DNA from: Candidatus Dormiibacterota bacterium
GTDB lineage: Bacteria; Chloroflexota; Dormibacteria; Aeolococcales; Aeolococcaceae
NCBI GenBank assembly: GCA_003153215.1
Contig: PLXL01000153.1
Coordinates: forward strand, 20,302-27,733
Length of the DNA: 7,432 nt
Direction of reading: 5' to 3'
Position 1 is the first letter of the stretch. Each line of letters starts with the position of its first letter. The position numbers were made by a program, and so were the translations under genes. Below are positions 5,775-7,432 of the stretch, in pieces. The notes beneath the pieces are model-generated. The model was given only the letters and a program-made list of their open reading frames with translations, searched no databases and was not told the origin of the DNA.

Positions 5775-7432
5775 ATGACCGCGCCGACCCCGAGCGCCTG
5801 GGGCCTGATGCCCACCCACATCGGCACCGACGGCCGCCAGCGGACCGCTTCCGCAGAGACGATCGGCTACCTGCTCGCCGCCGTCGGCGCGGATCGCCGC
5901 CGCCCCGAGCCGGACGGCGCGTGGCCCCTGGTTACGGTCCAGGGAGAGTGCCCGCGGGTCGGCGGCGGGAGGGAGGGGACGACGGCCGAGCATTCGGAGG
6001 TGGAGCTGGAGGACGGTTCCGGCCGCCCCTGCGGAGACCGTCTCCCGGCCGACCTGCCGCTCGGGTACCACCGCCTCCACCGCGGCGGCCGGAGCCGCCC
6101 CCTGGTGGTCACCCCACCCCGCTGCCACCTCCCGGACACGCGCGGCTTCGGCTTCGCCGTGCAGCTCTACTCGACCCGGTCGGCGGCGAGCTGGGGCATC
6201 GGGGACCTCGCCGACCTCGCCGGGCTGGGCGATTGGGCCCGGGAGCTCGGCGCCTCGATGCTTCTCGTGAACCCGCTCCACGCCGGGCTTCCGATCGCCC
6301 CCATCGAGCCCAGCCCCTACTTCCCCACCAGCCGCCTCTTCGTCGACCCCCTCGTCCTCCGTCCCGAGCGGGTGGCCAGGGGAACCGATGGCCGCGTCGC
6401 GGGGGACCCCGATGTCGCCGACCTGGCCGCCGCCGCCCGTCTGCTGAATCGTGAGCGCCAGATCGACCGGGACCGGGTCGCCCCGCTGAAGATGGCCGCG
6501 CTGGAGCGGACGTTCCGCGACTCCGCCACCCCGGGCGAGGTCGAGGCCGCGCTCGGGGCCCGGCCCCGGCTCCGCGATTTCGGCATCTTCTGCGCGCTGG
6601 CGGAGCGTCATGGGAAGGACTGGCGCGATTGGCCGCGCCCGCTGGCGCGGCGCGACCCCGCGGCGGTGGGGACAGCGGCGGCGGAGCTGGCCGAGCGGGT
6701 CCGGTTCCACGCCTGGGTGCAGCTGCAATTGGACCGTCAGATGGAAGAGGCCGGCGCTGCCCTCCCGCTGATCCGCGATCTCGCCGTCGGCTTCCACCCG
6801 GGGGGCGCCGACGCCTGGCTGTGGCAGGAGATGATCGTGCCCGGGGTGACGGTGGGTGCCCCTCCCGACAGCTTCAACTCCCGCGGCCAGGACTGGGGAA
6901 TCCCGGCCTTCGACCCCTGGAAGCTGCGCGCCAGCGGTTACGCCCCCTTCATCGAGACGCTCCGGGCAAACCTGCGCGAGGGGGCAGGCCTGCGCATCGA
7001 CCACGTCATGGGGCTCCAGCGGCTCTGGTGCATCCCGGCGGGGGGAGGTCCGGCGGAGGGCTGCTACGTGGGATACCCTGCCGGCGACCTGCTCGGCATC
7101 GTCGCCCTCGAGTCGGTCCGGCACCGGGCGACGGTGGTCGGCGAGGACCTGGGGACGGTCCCGGCCGGCTTCCGCGCGCGGCTGCGGCGAAGGGGGGTCC
7201 TGAGCTACGTGGTGCTCCTCTTCGAAGACCGGCCGCCGGCCCGCTGGCCGCGGCAGGCGCTGGCCGCGGTCACCACCCATGACCTGCCCACCGTCTCCGG
7301 CCTCTGGGACGGCACCGACCTCGAGGCCCGGCGCCGGATCGGTCTGCCCACCGACGCCGCCGCCACCGAGGAGATGGTGGAGCGGATCCGCCGGGGCGGT
7401 GGCCCCGCGCCGGGCGCGGAGAACGCGGCCGC
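5775..7432 (+). CDS. malQ: 4-alpha-glucanotransferase MalQ (amylomaltase, GH77), 3' end outside the window
   Basis: 552 codons are present and the frame runs off the right edge. MalQ transfers maltosyl or longer glucan units between maltodextrins in the cytoplasm. An N-terminal domain of about 125 residues, as in the longer actinobacterial-type MalQ, precedes the GH77 barrel. Signatures: Y-S-T-R-S (132-136) with S-W-G-I-G-D (139-144), N-P-L-H-A (166-170), P-S-P-Y (179-182) and D-S-F-N-S-R-G-Q-D-W-G (365-375). The catalytic residues are D409 in R-I-D-H-V-M-G, E457 in G-E-D-L-G-T-V-P and D503 in T-H-D-L-P-T. The ATG at 5775 is chosen, but an in-frame ATG at 5763 adds only four residues and cannot be excluded; neither has a clear Shine-Dalgarno sequence. 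Divergent from glgX, implying a shared maltodextrin or glycogen pathway. By comparison with the family, about 100-150 residues are missing at the C-terminus. Confidence 0.94.
   Translation, partial: MTAPTPSAWGLMPTHIGTDGRQRTASAETIGYLLAAVGADRRRPEPDGAWPLVTVQGECPRVGGGREGTTAEHSEVELEDGSGRPCGDRLPADLPLGYHRLHRGGRSRPLVVTPPRCHLPDTRGFGFAVQLYSTRSAASWGIGDLADLAGLGDWARELGASMLLVNPLHAGLPIAPIEPSPYFPTSRLFVDPLVLRPERVARGTDGRVAGDPDVADLAAAARLLNRERQIDRDRVAPLKMAALERTFRDSATPGEVEAALGARPRLRDFGIFCALAERHGKDWRDWPRPLARRDPAAVGTAAAELAERVRFHAWVQLQLDRQMEEAGAALPLIRDLAVGFHPGGADAWLWQEMIVPGVTVGAPPDSFNSRGQDWGIPAFDPWKLRASGYAPFIETLRANLREGAGLRIDHVMGLQRLWCIPAGGGPAEGCYVGYPAGDLLGIVALESVRHRATVVGEDLGTVPAGFRARLRRRGVLSYVVLLFEDRPPARWPRQALAAVTTHDLPTVSGLWDGTDLEARRRIGLPTDAAATEEMVERIRRGGGPAPGAENAA

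Noticed and set aside
5742..7280. 512-codon open frame antisense to malQ
   Set aside because: The opposite strand encodes a clear GH77 enzyme with all catalytic residues. The antisense product is low-complexity Arg/Gly/Pro/Glu-rich and has no recognisable domain.
7425..7432. GCGGCCGC palindrome at the right edge
   Set aside because: It is in frame inside malQ coding sequence and expected by chance in DNA this GC-rich.

Overview
The window is gene-dense, very GC-rich bacterial DNA with strong GC bias at third codon positions and GTG as well as ATG starts. This fits a high-GC lineage such as Actinomycetota or a Chloroflexota/Dormibacterota-like soil bacterium. The sequence alone does not decide between them. 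No RNA gene, CRISPR array, insertion sequence or other sign of a mobile element was seen, and no gene-free stretch exceeds about 120 bases.

Layout from left to right: (1) the 3' end of a plus-strand gene for a Gly/Ser/Thr-rich, probably exported protein (1-284). (2) A short convergent gap with a GC hairpin. (3) A minus-strand two-gene unit read right to left: a cysteine-rich multi-zinc-ribbon protein (1880-2542), then a 511-residue protein with two similar beta-rich N-terminal segments, a Gly/Met-rich tract and a C-terminal globular part (322-1857). This unit has a near-ideal promoter (TTGACA, 17 bases, TAGGTT) and an AGGAGG ribosome binding site. (4) A minus-strand DedA-family membrane protein (2655-3323). 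(5) A minus-strand glycogen debranching enzyme, glgX (3435-5660). (6) A gap of about 100 bases between divergent genes. (7) A plus-strand 4-alpha-glucanotransferase, malQ, running off the right edge (5775-7432).

glgX and malQ form a divergent alpha-glucan pair. GlgX cuts alpha-1,6 branches from glycogen or limit dextrins and MalQ rearranges the released maltodextrins. Both keep all their catalytic residues. DedA lies downstream of glgX in the same direction but has no clear functional link to it.

The least explained part is the zinc-ribbon/511-residue pair. Its domain make-up, its promoter with an 11-bp palindrome across the spacer and -35 edge, and a short Q-G-[VI]-N-Y motif present in both proteins suggest a co-regulated pair of interacting proteins of unknown function. 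That is an inference, not a demonstrated system.
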